Assembly: GCA_034231615.1 (NCBI GenBank)
Contig: CM067298.1
Location: forward strand, 6,871,640-6,935,639
Length of the DNA: 64,000 nt
Direction of reading: 5' to 3'
Source: Meghimatium bilineatum
Taxonomy: Eukaryota > Mollusca > Gastropoda > Stylommatophora > Philomycidae
The notes beneath the pieces are model-generated. The model saw only the letters and a program-made list of their open reading frames with translations. It made no database searches and was not told where the DNA came from. The number at the start of each line of letters is the position of its first letter. Position 1 is the first letter of the stretch. This document shows positions 10,195 to 18,912 of the stretch, one piece after another. The position numbers and the translations under genes were made by a program.

Positions 10195-10311
10195 ATTTGT
10201 TTATGTTAACAGAAATGATTTGGGCATACTAATTTATGTTAATTGAGTATTTAACTTGTTTATGTTGCAGTGAGTATTTAGTTTGTTTATGTTACAGTGA
10301 GTATTTAGTTT
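10195..10311. repeat. 27-bp tandem repeat, 3-4 copies
   Basis: Imperfect copies containing TTGTTTATGTTACAGTGAG followed by TATTTAGT. The last copy runs into the TSD of the hAT-like element. Confidence 0.75.
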
Positions 10312-10319
10312 GTTTAGTC

Positions 10320-11109
10320 CAGTAGTTCTCAATGTGGGTCATATGACCCTATGTATGCCACAGAGATTTGAAGAGGGAAATTAGAAAAATGAAATCGGTG
10401 CCCATACAAGTTTAGGGTGCGAGGTATTCTTCTTATTATTATTTCCTTCCTCTTTTACCCTTAACGTGTGTCGAGGGAGATACAATGTTCTTGTTCTCGC
10501 TTTTCTGACAGCTTCAGATAATGTTATTTGGTGTTCGTGTAATGTCTCTTTGATGTTGTCGATCCAGCGTACTCTAGGTGTACCCCTGGCTCGTCTTTCT
10601 GCTTCTCCTCTCTTCATATATGCTTTATAAATTAATTAATCACACGGCATTCTTTCCAGATGACCAAACTATTGTATCTGTTGGTTTTGAATGTATTTTA
10701 GAATTGATATGACACCCACTCTTTCTCTTATGACCTCGTTTCTAATTCTGTGTCTTCTGGTCACTCCTGTGGCTTTTCTCAGACATCTCATGTCTGTTAT
10801 AACCAGTTGTCTCTTATGTTTTGTTGTTAAGGACCATGTTTTGACATTGGTAGCACAGGGTTGGAATGAAGATACTTTGGATAAGATGTTTTTTTTTGTT
10901 GACATTTATAGCATTTAGGGTGCGAGGTAAGGAAGACAATTAACTGAATGACAAAAAACAAGATAGATGTGGATAAACATAAAAGCACTGTGATGTATGT
11001 AAAGGATGTAAACGTCCTTTATTCTCAGACACCACGGTGGAGAAGGTGTGGCAGCCCAAAACATTGTCTCAAAAGTAGGTTATAGGTAAAAAAAGGATGA
11101 GAACCACTG
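10320..11109. mobile_element. hAT-like non-autonomous element carrying a LINE
   Basis: It begins CAGTAGTTCTCAATG and ends CATGAGAACCACTG-like (GGATGAGAACCACTG), giving terminal inverted repeats of the CAGTGGTTCTCA type known from hAT elements. GTTTAGTC occurs immediately outside both ends (10312-10319 and 11110-11117), a perfect 8-bp TSD, which is the hAT length. Without the inserted LINE and one TSD copy the element is 287 bp. It has no transposase ORF, so it would depend on an enzyme supplied in trans. Confidence 0.9.
10427..10913 (-). mobile_element. LINE F, 5'-truncated, inside the hAT-like element, 16-bp TSD
   Basis: Minus-strand frames read CATNVKTWSLTTKHKRQLVI, RCLRKATGVTRRHRIRNEVI, RERVGVISILKYIQNQQIQ (10669-10905), then RGTPRVRWIDNIKETLHEHQ (10381-10617): the C-terminal part of a reverse-transcriptase ORF. 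The 3' end is an AATAATAAGAA-type tail at the left edge. TTTAGGGTGCGAGGTA at 10411-10426 and 10914-10929 is a perfect TSD. It must postdate the hAT insertion. Confidence 0.9.
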
Positions 11110-11117
11110 GTTTAGTC

Positions 11118-11744
11118 AACCTCAATTTGGCGCACCCTCCGCCCCCTTTTAAGCATGAAATAAAGTTTTGAAGAATCTCTACTTTGCGAGCCCTCCCCCC
11201 CCCCCCAACCAAATAATAATAATTCATAGAAAAGATAAAATAGTTCTATTGCTCATAATTCATGTTGATTGAAACACATAATCCCCTTATAATTCTAGAG
11301 CCTGAAGGGCGGACATAGTTTGTAAAAATCAGTGTTTTCAACTTTTGGTGGAAAGTTATCCAATATGGATTCAGGTGGTACAAGACAACTTCTAGTGCGG
11401 CTATTTCAGCTTCATGGTTAGAAAAAAATCTTCCCGCAGGGTCTTCTCTCCCTCTTCTTCATCTGTCACCAAGGAAAATTTATCTCTCATAAGATCTCCA
11501 AAGCAATTACTTATATGTGCCTCTATACGTCTTGCCCATGTGTTTCTTGTTCTACTTACTTTTCTATTTCCACGAGGATTCATTTTCAACGGTTGTCCGG
11601 TTATGTTGCTGAGGGAATTTCTAATCTGTAATAATTAATCATCACTGTCTTTTCAGGATTGCATAATCTACCAGAACCTAGTCGTGACCGTCCGTTGATA
11701 TATTAGACCTAAACGTAAACAGACCTTCATTCGTTATTTTTTAT
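11118..11744. other. No gene recognised
   Basis: Contains a C-rich run (CCCCCCCCCCCC near 11195) and a short ORF (about 11414-11638) whose minus strand, NPRGNRKVSRTRNTWARRIE, may be a fragment of a LINE C-terminus. The evidence is too weak for a family call. Confidence 0.35.
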
Positions 11745-11860
11745 ATATTTTGTCTAGCTATTCTGGTCACTTTTATATAATTGGAGTCGTCCTACAAAAA
11801 TAACCAAGGCCAACCAACGAAACCTATGGCAATAATCACAACCGTCCTTCTAGGTCATCA
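11745..11860 (+). repeat. R3 interspersed repeat
   Basis: Shares TATATAATTGGAGTCG and ATAACCAAGGCCAACCAACG with 59630-59760 (+) and 60300-60400 (-). No ORF. The ends are not defined. Confidence 0.5.
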
Positions 11861-11954
11861 GTCCACAGGTCGTGATTTCAGCTAGGTCGTGGCCTTGATC
11901 AACTCTTCCCCATACGTTTCTTGTATATATGTTAAGTAATTGTAGGTCAATGAT

Positions 11955-12125
11955 TATGGGTCTAACAGGAACTGAACTAAGTCCGTTCTAACGGCACCGA
12001 ATCGCCTCATATTCAAATTCCCTAAGTGAGGCGATTCGGTGCCGCTAGAACGGGCCTGGTTCGATTCCCGTTAGTCTCAGGAATTTTTAATTTATCCTCT
12101 TGCTTCCTACTTGAATTTACTTGTC
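11955..12125. repeat. R1 palindrome (inverted pair of fragments)
   Basis: Left arm 11955-12004 and right arm 12027-12075 are inverted copies of the R1 core: CGGCACCGAATCGCCTCA against TGAGGCGATTCGGTGCCG, with about 22 bases between. The right copy continues to the R1 3' end, CTTGAATTTACTTGT. Here the box B-like motif is the canonical GGTTCGATTCC. Confidence 0.85.
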
Positions 12126-12209
12126 AGTGAGTCTATGCATTATTGCCCAGTTCAACTATAAATATTTTAAATTCACCAAATTCTTCTAAGTCGAACCATT
12201 CTAAGGAAC

Positions 12210-12350
12210 TGATGGCTCTGACAAATTGTAGTTTGTCCATCTTTGTATGTTTCCATTCCAGTTATATCTTTGTCTACTTCTTGTCTATCACCCTTCAACC
12301 TTCAATCTTCCTGCTTCTGTAAAGTCTTCAACAGAGTGTATAAATCTTTT
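12210..12350 (-). mobile_element. Degenerate LINE A 3' fragment
   Basis: On the minus strand it resembles the RYKWESNITRW region of LINE A (plus-strand GTTTGTCCATCTTTGTATG and AAAGTCTTCAACA). It is strongly diverged. Confidence 0.4.
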
Positions 12351-12439
12351 TTGTTTTGTTTTTGTTTTGAAAAATGCCCATTCGAACTAAAGATAAGGCT
12401 GGGGATGACTTTAGCTTTTATGTCAAGGCTAAATTTAAA

Positions 12440-12543
12440 TTGAAAAAAGCAACATCAGTGTTAGAGTGAAAATCAAATATAACTCACAGGAGTTTTCTAT
12501 TGTGCTGTGTGGTTGTGAGATTTGAATACTCACTGCGGACATG
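12440..12543 (+). mobile_element. LINE G, left part of a copy split by LINE E
   Basis: Matches bases 1-75 of the window: CTATTGTGCTGTGTGGTTGT, then CACTGCGGACATGG. It stops at GACATG, which is repeated where LINE G resumes at 13428. Confidence 0.75.
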
Positions 12544-12708
12544 GTGAAACGAACTACTATTTGCAGATGACCAAGCACTAGTGGCACCATAAGAAGAGGA
12601 ACTACAAAGACAAATAGATAGATTACATCAAACATGCCATACCTTTAAGTATGAAGATAAATATATAAAATACCGAAGTAATGAAGATATAAAGAACAGA
12701 AAGAAACA

Positions 12709-12801
<93 letters not shown>

Positions 12802-13427
12802 AAAACAACAGACTTAACCAGTGACATAATTCACATGCCCAGGAAGTAATATAACAACAGACGGCAAGAGCAGTAAAGAAATACACAATAGATGTAGTAA
12901 AGCATACCAAGCCATAGGGCACATGACGCCAATCTTCAGAAACAAAAATGTAGATTTAAATACCAAAATAACACTATTCAAAACGATAATTATATCAACG
13001 ATGTGCTACTATTGCCAAACATGGACAACAACAGCACAAGACAAACGTAAACTTGTAACAGCTGAAATGGCATGCTTACGCAAAATCCTAGGAATATCGC
13101 TAAGAGACAAAGTGAGAAATGAGAACATTCGGTAAAAAACAGACACCCCCCCCACCCTAATCTTGGAATATATTAAAAGACAACAGATCAAATGGTTTGC
13201 ACGCATCAGCAAATTACCATCAAACAGCATAACCACAGCAAGCTATGCTACACAGATACAGTGAAGACAGACATAGAGGCCCACCACGAAAAAGAGTAAC
13301 CACTGAAATAAGAGGCAACAAATTCCACAATATACTCAGCACACAAGAGGGCCGTCTCCAGAAAACTCTTCCACCCCGAACGCTGAAAGGCAACAAAGAG
13401 TTTAGCGAATAGATTGATAGAATTGGA
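12544..13427 (+). mobile_element. LINE E inserted into LINE G, interrupted by (TA)n
   Basis: It opens with ELLFADDQALVAPEEELQRQ-like sequence (the FADD box of the reverse-transcriptase active site). It continues after the (TA)n tract to RNKNVDLNTKITLFKTIIIS and CYYCQTWTTTAQDKRKLVTA, then EMACLRKILGISLRDKVRNE. The tail is TAGATTGATAGA. GACATG at 12538-12543 and 13428-13433 is the likely TSD. Frameshifts are present. Confidence 0.8.
12711..12800. repeat. (TA)n microsatellite
   Basis: About 44 uninterrupted TA units inside the LINE E copy. They produce spurious Ile-Tyr ORFs on the minus strand. Confidence 0.97.
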
Positions 13428-13770
13428 GACATGTAGAGACGTTTAATGGCTTTCTAATACAAATGTTATATGACAAAACCTGCGCATCTCCTATAGAGAA
13501 CACAAGAAAAATGTGTACGTAAGAAATATAATGGAGAGCTATACAAGAACTATTACTTTCAATAGTCAAGCTATGAAAACTTTGATGGTTTTGGACATGT
13601 ATATCGGCATGATTATGTGTCAAAAACCAATACTACAGGATCGAAGGTAGAAGAAGCAGAAGGGGTAATAGAAAATCATGGCCAGACAATATTAAGGACT
13701 GGACATAGAAGGATTTTTCTTCAATTACACACATGGTTGAAGATATAAATCGATGATGACCTCTGCTTGT
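13428..13770 (+). mobile_element. LINE G, right part
   Basis: Resumes at GACATGTAGAGACG and matches 68-370: ATCTCCTATAGAGAACACAA, TGGTTTTGGACATGTATA and GATCGAAGGTAGAAGAAGCA. It is more diverged from the copy at position 1 than the LINE E copies are from each other, consistent with an older element. Confidence 0.75.
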
Positions 13771-13812
13771 TGATGCATAAATGTGGTCTTATATAGATTT
13801 ATTTCTGTTTTA

Positions 13813-13942
13813 CATGTTCAAAGATTTTGTCGTTTTCGTTATTTCCCTTAGAAGTTCCTTTTCTTTCCTATATTTTTTAGTACTTCATTCTTTGGTTAAA
13901 CTTGCATGAAATTCTACTTATTCTTGTAAACAATTCTAAGCA
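13813..13942 (-). mobile_element. Degenerate LINE A fragment
   Basis: The plus-strand sequence TTATTTCCCTTAGAAGTTCC and the surrounding bases align with the ELLREIKIKQIKYFGH-coding region of LINE A read in reverse. Low similarity. Confidence 0.4.
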
Positions 13943-14937
13943 ACTGCAGATCAAAGATTCTGTGCAGCACTGGGGATTAAAGATTATATGAAGAACATCA
14001 GGTTAAAGGTTATATGAAGCACTGGGGATTAAAGAACATATGAAGCACTTCAGTTAAAAAAGATTATATGAAGCACTGGAGATTAAAGATTATATGAAGC
14101 ACTGGAAAGCAAAGGTTTTATGCAGCAATGCAGATTAAAGATTATTTGAAGCACTGGAGATTAAAGATTCTATGAAGCACTTCATGTAAAATATTCTATG
14201 CATCACTGGAGATTAAAGAATATATGAAGTACTTCAGGTAAAGGATTATATGCAGCACTGGGGATTACAGATTGTATGAAGTACTTCAGATAAAAGATTC
14301 TATGCGGCACTGAGGATTAAAAATTATGTAAAGCACTTCAGGTTAAAGGATCTATGAAGCACTTGGGATTGAAGATTATATGAAGCACTTCAGGTTAAAG
14401 ATTCTATGCAGCACTGGGGATTAAAGATTATATGAAGTACTGCAGGTTAAAGATTCTATGCAGCACTGGGGGATTAAAGATTATTTGAAGTACTGCAGGT
14501 TAAAGATTATATGCAGCACTGGAGATTAAAGATTATATGAAGTACTTCTGGTTAAAGATTCTATGCAGCACTGGGGATTAAAGATTATATGAAGTACTGC
14601 AGGTTAAAGATTCTATGCAGCACTGGGGATTAAAGATTATATGAAGTACTGCAGGTTAAAGATTCTATACAGCACTGGGGATTAAAGATTATATGAAGTA
14701 CTTCTGGTTAAAGATTCTATGCAGCACTGGGGATTAAAGATTATATGAAGTACTGCAGGTTAAAGATTCTATGCAGCACTGGGGATTAAAGATTATATGA
14801 AGTACTGCAGGTTAAAGATTCTATGCAGCACTGGGGATTAAAGATTATATGAAGTACTGCAGGTTAAAGAATCTATGCAGCACTGGGGATTAAAGATTAT
14901 ATGAAGTACTGCAGGTTAAAGATTCTATGAAGTACTT
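13943..14937. repeat. 26-bp satellite with a 52-bp higher-order unit
   Basis: About 38 monomers of 26 bp alternate GGGGATTAAAGATTATATGA-type and GCAGGTTAAAGATTCTATGC-type halves. The left third has irregular, diverged monomers. From about 14380 on, the two types alternate strictly as a nearly homogeneous 52-bp dimer. Confidence 0.95.
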
Positions 14938-15238
14938 GTTGTGGAGTCTATAGTAAATCTTATCTTAAATACTTTTGTCCTGTATTTCAGACAGTTACAG
15001 CCACTTCTGATGTCACTTGTATAATTGTAGGATGAAGGTACCACATTTGCAAATGAGATAGAATCATTACTGAATATATCATATGCAAGAAACATCTACC
15101 AAAAGAGCAAAGTTCGTGCGCCCACTTCACGGTCAACCGCGAAGATCTATGTCTATTTGATTAACACGAGACAGTTCTGAGGTTTAATAGTGAATAGAAC
15201 AACTGTTGAGTAGGATGGCAAAAAGTCACTGAAATTAA
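14938..15238. other. Apparently single-copy sequence upstream of the candidate exon
   Basis: No repeat or LINE similarity was seen. It could hold a promoter or intron of the docking-protein gene, but I found no convincing signal. Confidence 0.4.
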
Positions 15239-15294
15239 CTGTGTGACCTAGGCTGCTATAAAATCATGGACAGCAGTCAAGACAACTACAAACG
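15239..15294 (+). CDS. Candidate upstream exon of the docking-protein gene
   Basis: The frame CTG...ATG GAC AGC AGT CAA GAC AAC TAC AAA CG is followed at once by GTAAGTATGG, a near-ideal splice donor (AAACG|GTAAGT). It leaves two bases (CG) that combine with the first base (T) of the PTB exon at 16527 to give CGT, so the phases fit. The exon may start at ATG 15266 (peptide MDSSQDNYKR) or after a weak acceptor, CCTAG, at 15251. An in-frame TAA at 15236 closes the frame upstream. A TATA-like CTATAAAA at 15256 lies too close to the ATG to be its TATA box. This is inference: no transcript evidence. Confidence 0.35.
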
Positions 15295-15329
15295 GTAAGT
15301 ATGGAGAAATGAAAGAGAAGGTTCATTAC

Positions 15330-15835
15330 ACACACACACACGCACGCCCGCACGCACGCCCGCACGCCCGCACGCACCCCCGCACGCACACACGCATACA
15401 TACATACATACATACATACATACATACATACATACATACATACATACATACATACATACATACATACATACATACATACATACATACATACATACATACA
15501 TACATACATACATACATACATACATACATACATACATACATACATACATACATACATACATACATCCATACATCCATACATACATACATACATACATCCA
15601 TACATCCATACATACATACATACATACATACATACATACATACATACATACATACATACATACATACATACATGCATTCATACACACACGCACGCCCGCA
15701 CGCACACACGCACACACACACACACACAACACACACACACACACATACATACACAATATATACATGCATACATACACACACGCACACACGCACACACACA
15801 CACACACACACACATACACAATATATACATGCATA
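15330..15835. repeat. Compound microsatellite: (CA)n, (CATA)n, (CACACG)n
   Basis: The core at about 15392-15675 is (TACA)n with a few TCCA variants, flanked by CA- and CG-rich CACACGCACG tracts. Period 4 keeps frames open, which explains the long Tyr-Ile-His-Thr and Met-Tyr-Val-Cys ORFs on both strands. It lies within the predicted intron of the docking-protein gene. Confidence 0.97.
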
Positions 15836-15837
15836 TC

Positions 15838-16065
15838 ATTCTTATTATTATTAGCTTTGTAATTTGTTTAGTTGTCAACATTTTCTTCGTGTTATTGAAA
15901 ATACGTTTAGCTATTCTTATTTTCCTTTCAACTTCTGTTTCACATCTAACCATCATCTTTGATTTGTTAAGATTTCAATATTTAACTTATGTTTCACATC
16001 TAACCATCATCTTTGATTTGTTAAGATTTCAATATTTAACTTATGTTTCACATCTACCATCACGC
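15838..16065 (-). mobile_element. LINE A fragment with a 54-bp tandem duplication
   Basis: The minus-strand frame RCETEVERKIRIAKRIFNNT and KKMLTTKQITK matches DGRCETEVKRRIGMAKSIFN in the main LINE A copy. A 54-bp unit is repeated at 15941-15994 and 15995-16048 and starts again at 16049 (CACATCTA). The unit is a multiple of three. Confidence 0.8.
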
Positions 16066-16239
16066 ATACTAAAAGTATATCGAAAATCTCAAGAAATAAC
16101 CAGTATATATTTTGTTCTTGATTCAATGTTTTCTTTGTATAAGTTCATTCCTCATTTGAGGCGGAAATGTTTTCAGACTGCAACTGCACACGCCTTATTT
16201 GGGTACCGAATTAATCCTGGAAGTAAAGACTGAGCGAGA

Positions 16240-16436
16240 GTAGATGGCTACCGCCCTCATATAGCAGAATCGTTTAATTGTGAGATCGTAAACATCTTAC
16301 ACCCCCACGTCATTAATAAATGTTATGCGTGTAAGGGAGAGGAGATGGCTACCGATCTCATATAGCAGAACCACTGAAATGTGAGATTAACAGTTCACAA
16401 CCCTACGTCATTAATTAATGTTAGGGATTAACTTGA
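16240..16436. repeat. 101-bp direct duplication upstream of the PTB exon
   Basis: Two imperfect copies share GATGGCTACCG, CTCATATAGCAGAA and ACGTCATTAAT in the same order. They lie in the predicted intron, 90 bp upstream of the PTB exon acceptor. ACGTCATTAAT is palindrome-like. Confidence 0.8.
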
Positions 16437-16511
16437 CTTTACTTACTTTTGTATATAAGTATAATTTTATATCATTCGAAATTGATCCTAGTATACATTT
16501 GATAATTTGAT

Positions 16512-16526
16512 GTATGTATCTTTCAG
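16512..16526 (+). promoter_or_regulatory. Splice acceptor of the PTB exon
   Basis: GTATGTATCTTTCAG precedes the first PTB-coding base. The pyrimidine-rich end and CAG fit a metazoan 3' splice site. The exon starts with the third base of a split codon, so the preceding intron is phase 2. Confidence 0.7.
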
Positions 16527-17457
16527 TACAACTTATGTTGTTACTGCTGATTACACTGAAGGATGTCGACAGAGAAAATTTGCAGGAATGTACAGACTGA
16601 AAATAGGAGAGGCTGTTATCCGCCTACTTCAATATGATTCAGGCACAGAAATTACAAACTGGCCATTGCATGGGATCAAGAAATTTGGCTTCACATCTGA
16701 AACATTTTTCTTGTACGCCGGTACTAGGTGTGAACCGAATTCAGGTAAATTTATATTTTTTACATCAGATGGGAAGGAAATATCAGCAAAACTGTCATCT
16801 GAAGTTAGTCGACTATTAAACAAAGAGAAAACATCGGAAAGTGTTGAGATAATGAAGACTCATAGAAGCCGAAGCAATAATTATGACCACTTAGAACCAG
16901 GAAATGTATCACCAACACTATATACGAAATTGAAACAAGATGACTTTAGGGCAATAAAAAGTACAGGTTATGAAAATGTGTTACTTAAAGATGAGCAGCC
17001 AGCAAAAGAAAAGAAGTATACCACTAAATGTGTTCCGTCTTGTACAAAAGTTGGTGGTGAAAGTGGAACAAATACTAAACAAAGACACAATTTGCTGACT
17101 GGAAGTTACAGCGGGTTACAAGAAGGATCTTCAGCTGTGTTGCCTCCAATCCCAAAGCTAAAGGCAAATTACCAAAATTATAATCAGTCAAGTCATCAAA
17201 GAAGTAATGAAATCAATCATACACATGATGAATATGGTGTAGTGTCAACAACAGCTCAGTGCAGTTTTTCAAACGAGGGAGCTATTTTCCCTGCAAACTC
17301 TAAACAGGAAGATGATTATTACAACTCTAACGTGTACAGTCATTTACACGATAATGTGCATTTTACATATAAGGAATATGATATTTTACCAGCAGCTACT
17401 CAGTTGAATTGTGCAAGAAGGGAAGAACTAAGTGAAAATGCTGATAGCTCAGACTAA
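16527..17457 (+). CDS. DOK/IRS-type docking protein, terminal exon: PTB domain plus tyrosine-rich tail
   Basis: It probably acts as a cytoplasmic adaptor: the PTB domain binds NPxY-type phosphotyrosines on receptors, and the tail recruits SH2/SH3 proteins. Counting from Thr at 16528, the exon encodes 309 residues. Residues 1-97 form a complete IRS-type PTB domain, with the WP (45-46), KKFG (51-54), AGTRC (64-68) and GKFIFFTSDGKEI (73-85) landmarks of DOK proteins; Arg67 is kept. The tail has Tyr-x-x-Leu/Val at Y119, Y132, Y148, Y194, Y236, Y270 and Y284. YEN (148) and YQN (215) fit the Grb2 SH2 rule (pY-x-N), and LPPIPKLK (205-212) is a possible SH3 ligand. There is no PH domain in this exon. 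The start is the acceptor TTTCAG|T, since the nearest ATG (16510) lies before it and inside intron-like sequence. The frame is clean to TAA. DOK family membership is recognised by pattern, not by search. Confidence 0.8.
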
Positions 17458-17767
17458 GTTCAGAGCAAGTTAGTCTGCTGTGATATCGAGATGTTGCTGT
17501 GTAACACTTCTGACAAGTTGAACAAACGTTGTGCAGTGTGAGGGCAGATCTTGTTTTGTCTTATTTTAGCTAGGACAAGACAAGACGGCAGATCGTGTTG
17601 TCTAACTCACGGTAATTTCATACCTACCCACTCATATGTTACCCTCATACATCTATCTTATAAATTATTTTGTGCTGCTTGGCAACAGGTAGTGTCGTGT
17701 GAATCAAGGAATTAACGTTTCTCTTTCTGAATGGTATGCATGACCTACAGTTTCTGCAATAGGATTT

Positions 17768-18060
17768 GACACCAGACAGCACAGCCCAAAACAGAGAAAC
17801 TTACATATCACACAACAGGCAGCACAGTGTGAAATACGGCACTTACATACCACACAACAGGCAGCACAGTGTGAAATACGGCACTTACATATCAATTTGT
17901 AGACAGCACAGTGTGAACTACGACACCTACATATCACTTTGTAGACAGCACAGTGTGAACTACGACACCTACATATCACTTTGTAGACAGCACAGTGTGA
18001 ACTACGGCATTTACGTACCACTATGTCGGTAGCAGAGTGTGAACTACGACACTTACATAC
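17768..18060. repeat. 42-bp tandem repeat, about 7 copies
   Basis: The unit contains GACAGCACAGTGTGAACTAC, then ACCTACATATCAC. The period is 14 codons, so both strands stay open: CRSSHCAVYK repeats on minus and CRQHSVNYDT on plus. Variation shows no coding bias. It lies 310 bp after the docking-protein stop codon, possibly in its 3' UTR. Confidence 0.9.
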
Positions 18061-18130
18061 CACTTTTCCTATATTGCCAGTTGTGAAGCAGACAGCGCAG
18101 ACCAAAAAACATATGTTCCATTTGCCTTGG

Positions 18131-18152
18131 TATATATCGTATATATAGTTGC

Positions 18153-18186
<34 letters not shown>
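18131..18186. repeat. (TA)n-rich tract
   Basis: TATATA runs interrupted by CGTATATATAGTTGCG. Simple sequence. Confidence 0.9.
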
Positions 18187-18187
<1 letters not shown>

Positions 18188-18226
18188 ACATGTCTGCCAC
18201 CCCATATATATATATGTCTACTTTTC

Positions 18227-18232
18227 ATTAAA
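18227..18232 (+). terminator. Possible ATTAAA polyadenylation signal
   Basis: First ATTAAA-type hexamer I noticed downstream of the docking-protein stop codon. It would give a 3' UTR of about 780 bases. It also overlaps the possible acceptor of the next feature, so the two readings compete. Confidence 0.2.
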
Positions 18233-18235
18233 TAG

Positions 18236-18463
18236 ACCCAAAAAAACTTCATTGGAGGAAAGTATAATGTCTACATTGATCTGAGAAGTCCGATAGTGCC
18301 GCATTCCACTAGAACACTGAAGCAATTAAACAATGAACTGAAGATGGGAGAAAAATTAAGCAGAGAGAAAGGTGAAAAGTCAGAGACTGAGAATCCAGTG
18401 GTTCTAAATATGATAGCCAGAGGGCGTGATCCCAGGACAGTGATCAAGAGAAATCCTAGATAA
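18236..18463 (+). CDS. Candidate terminal coding exon, unrecognised
   Basis: A 75-codon frame opens directly after TTTTCATTAAATAG, which could be a splice acceptor, and ends at TAA (18461). It reads FIGGKYNVYIDLRSPIVPHS, TRTLKQLNNELKMGEKLSRE, then VVLNMIARGRDPRTVIKRNP. It has no internal ATG-start explanation and no tandem structure, and its mixed charged composition looks coding. An AATAAA lies 200 bases downstream (18665-18670). I do not recognise the family. It could be the end of another gene or a chance open frame in AT-rich DNA. Confidence 0.35.
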   Translation, partial: TQKNFIGGKYNVYIDLRSPIVPHSTRTLKQLNNELKMGEKLSREKGEKSETENPVVLNMIARGRDPRTVIKRNPR

Positions 18464-18664
18464 ATGAATGGGGCATATTAATACCATAGGGTTGAAGAGT
18501 ACCCATGGTATAAATAAGGCAGTTCTCAATGTCAAAGCGGCTCTTGTGGTCTGATGTGCACAGATGAGATATCTAATGTCGCCTGCGGCTGGGATGATTA
18601 AAATGCGAGGTGACAGGGACTCCTGTGTTTGTATATAATACTAATATGCGTTTGCATAAATTAA

Positions 18665-18670
18665 AATAAA
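18665..18670 (+). terminator. AATAAA polyadenylation signal candidate
   Basis: TTAAAATAAACAACATAC, about 200 bases after the stop of the candidate exon. Such hexamers are common in AT-rich DNA, so this counts only with the exon. Confidence 0.3.
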
Positions 18671-18912
18671 CAACATACAATAATTTGTTACTGTAAAAAG
18701 CTTATGTGCATTGTAAATATGACTGTTTCAAATAGTAAATAATGTCTGCATTACTGCATATATTTTCCTTATCTTTTTAAATATGGTTGTTGTACATGGC
18801 TGAATTGTTAAAATAATACTCTCACGATCATGATGGCAGAGGATCTACAAATATATGCATGTTGCTGTGAAAAAAATGACAAAGAAATTTTTATTACTAC
18901 AGCATATAAAAT

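Noticed and set aside
15252-15263. TATA box for the docking-protein gene (CTATAAAA)
   Set aside because: It is only a few bases before the candidate start codon, so transcription from it would begin downstream of that codon.
15264-15854. Long Met-Tyr-Val-Cys and Tyr-Ile-His-Thr ORFs on both strands
   Set aside because: Translation of a (CATA)n/(CA)n microsatellite.
17704-18252. 182-codon cysteine-rich ORF (CRSSHCAVYK repeats), minus strand
   Set aside because: The 42-bp repeat period is a multiple of three and keeps both strands open. There is no signal peptide or conserved domain, and the ORF starts in a (TA)n tract.
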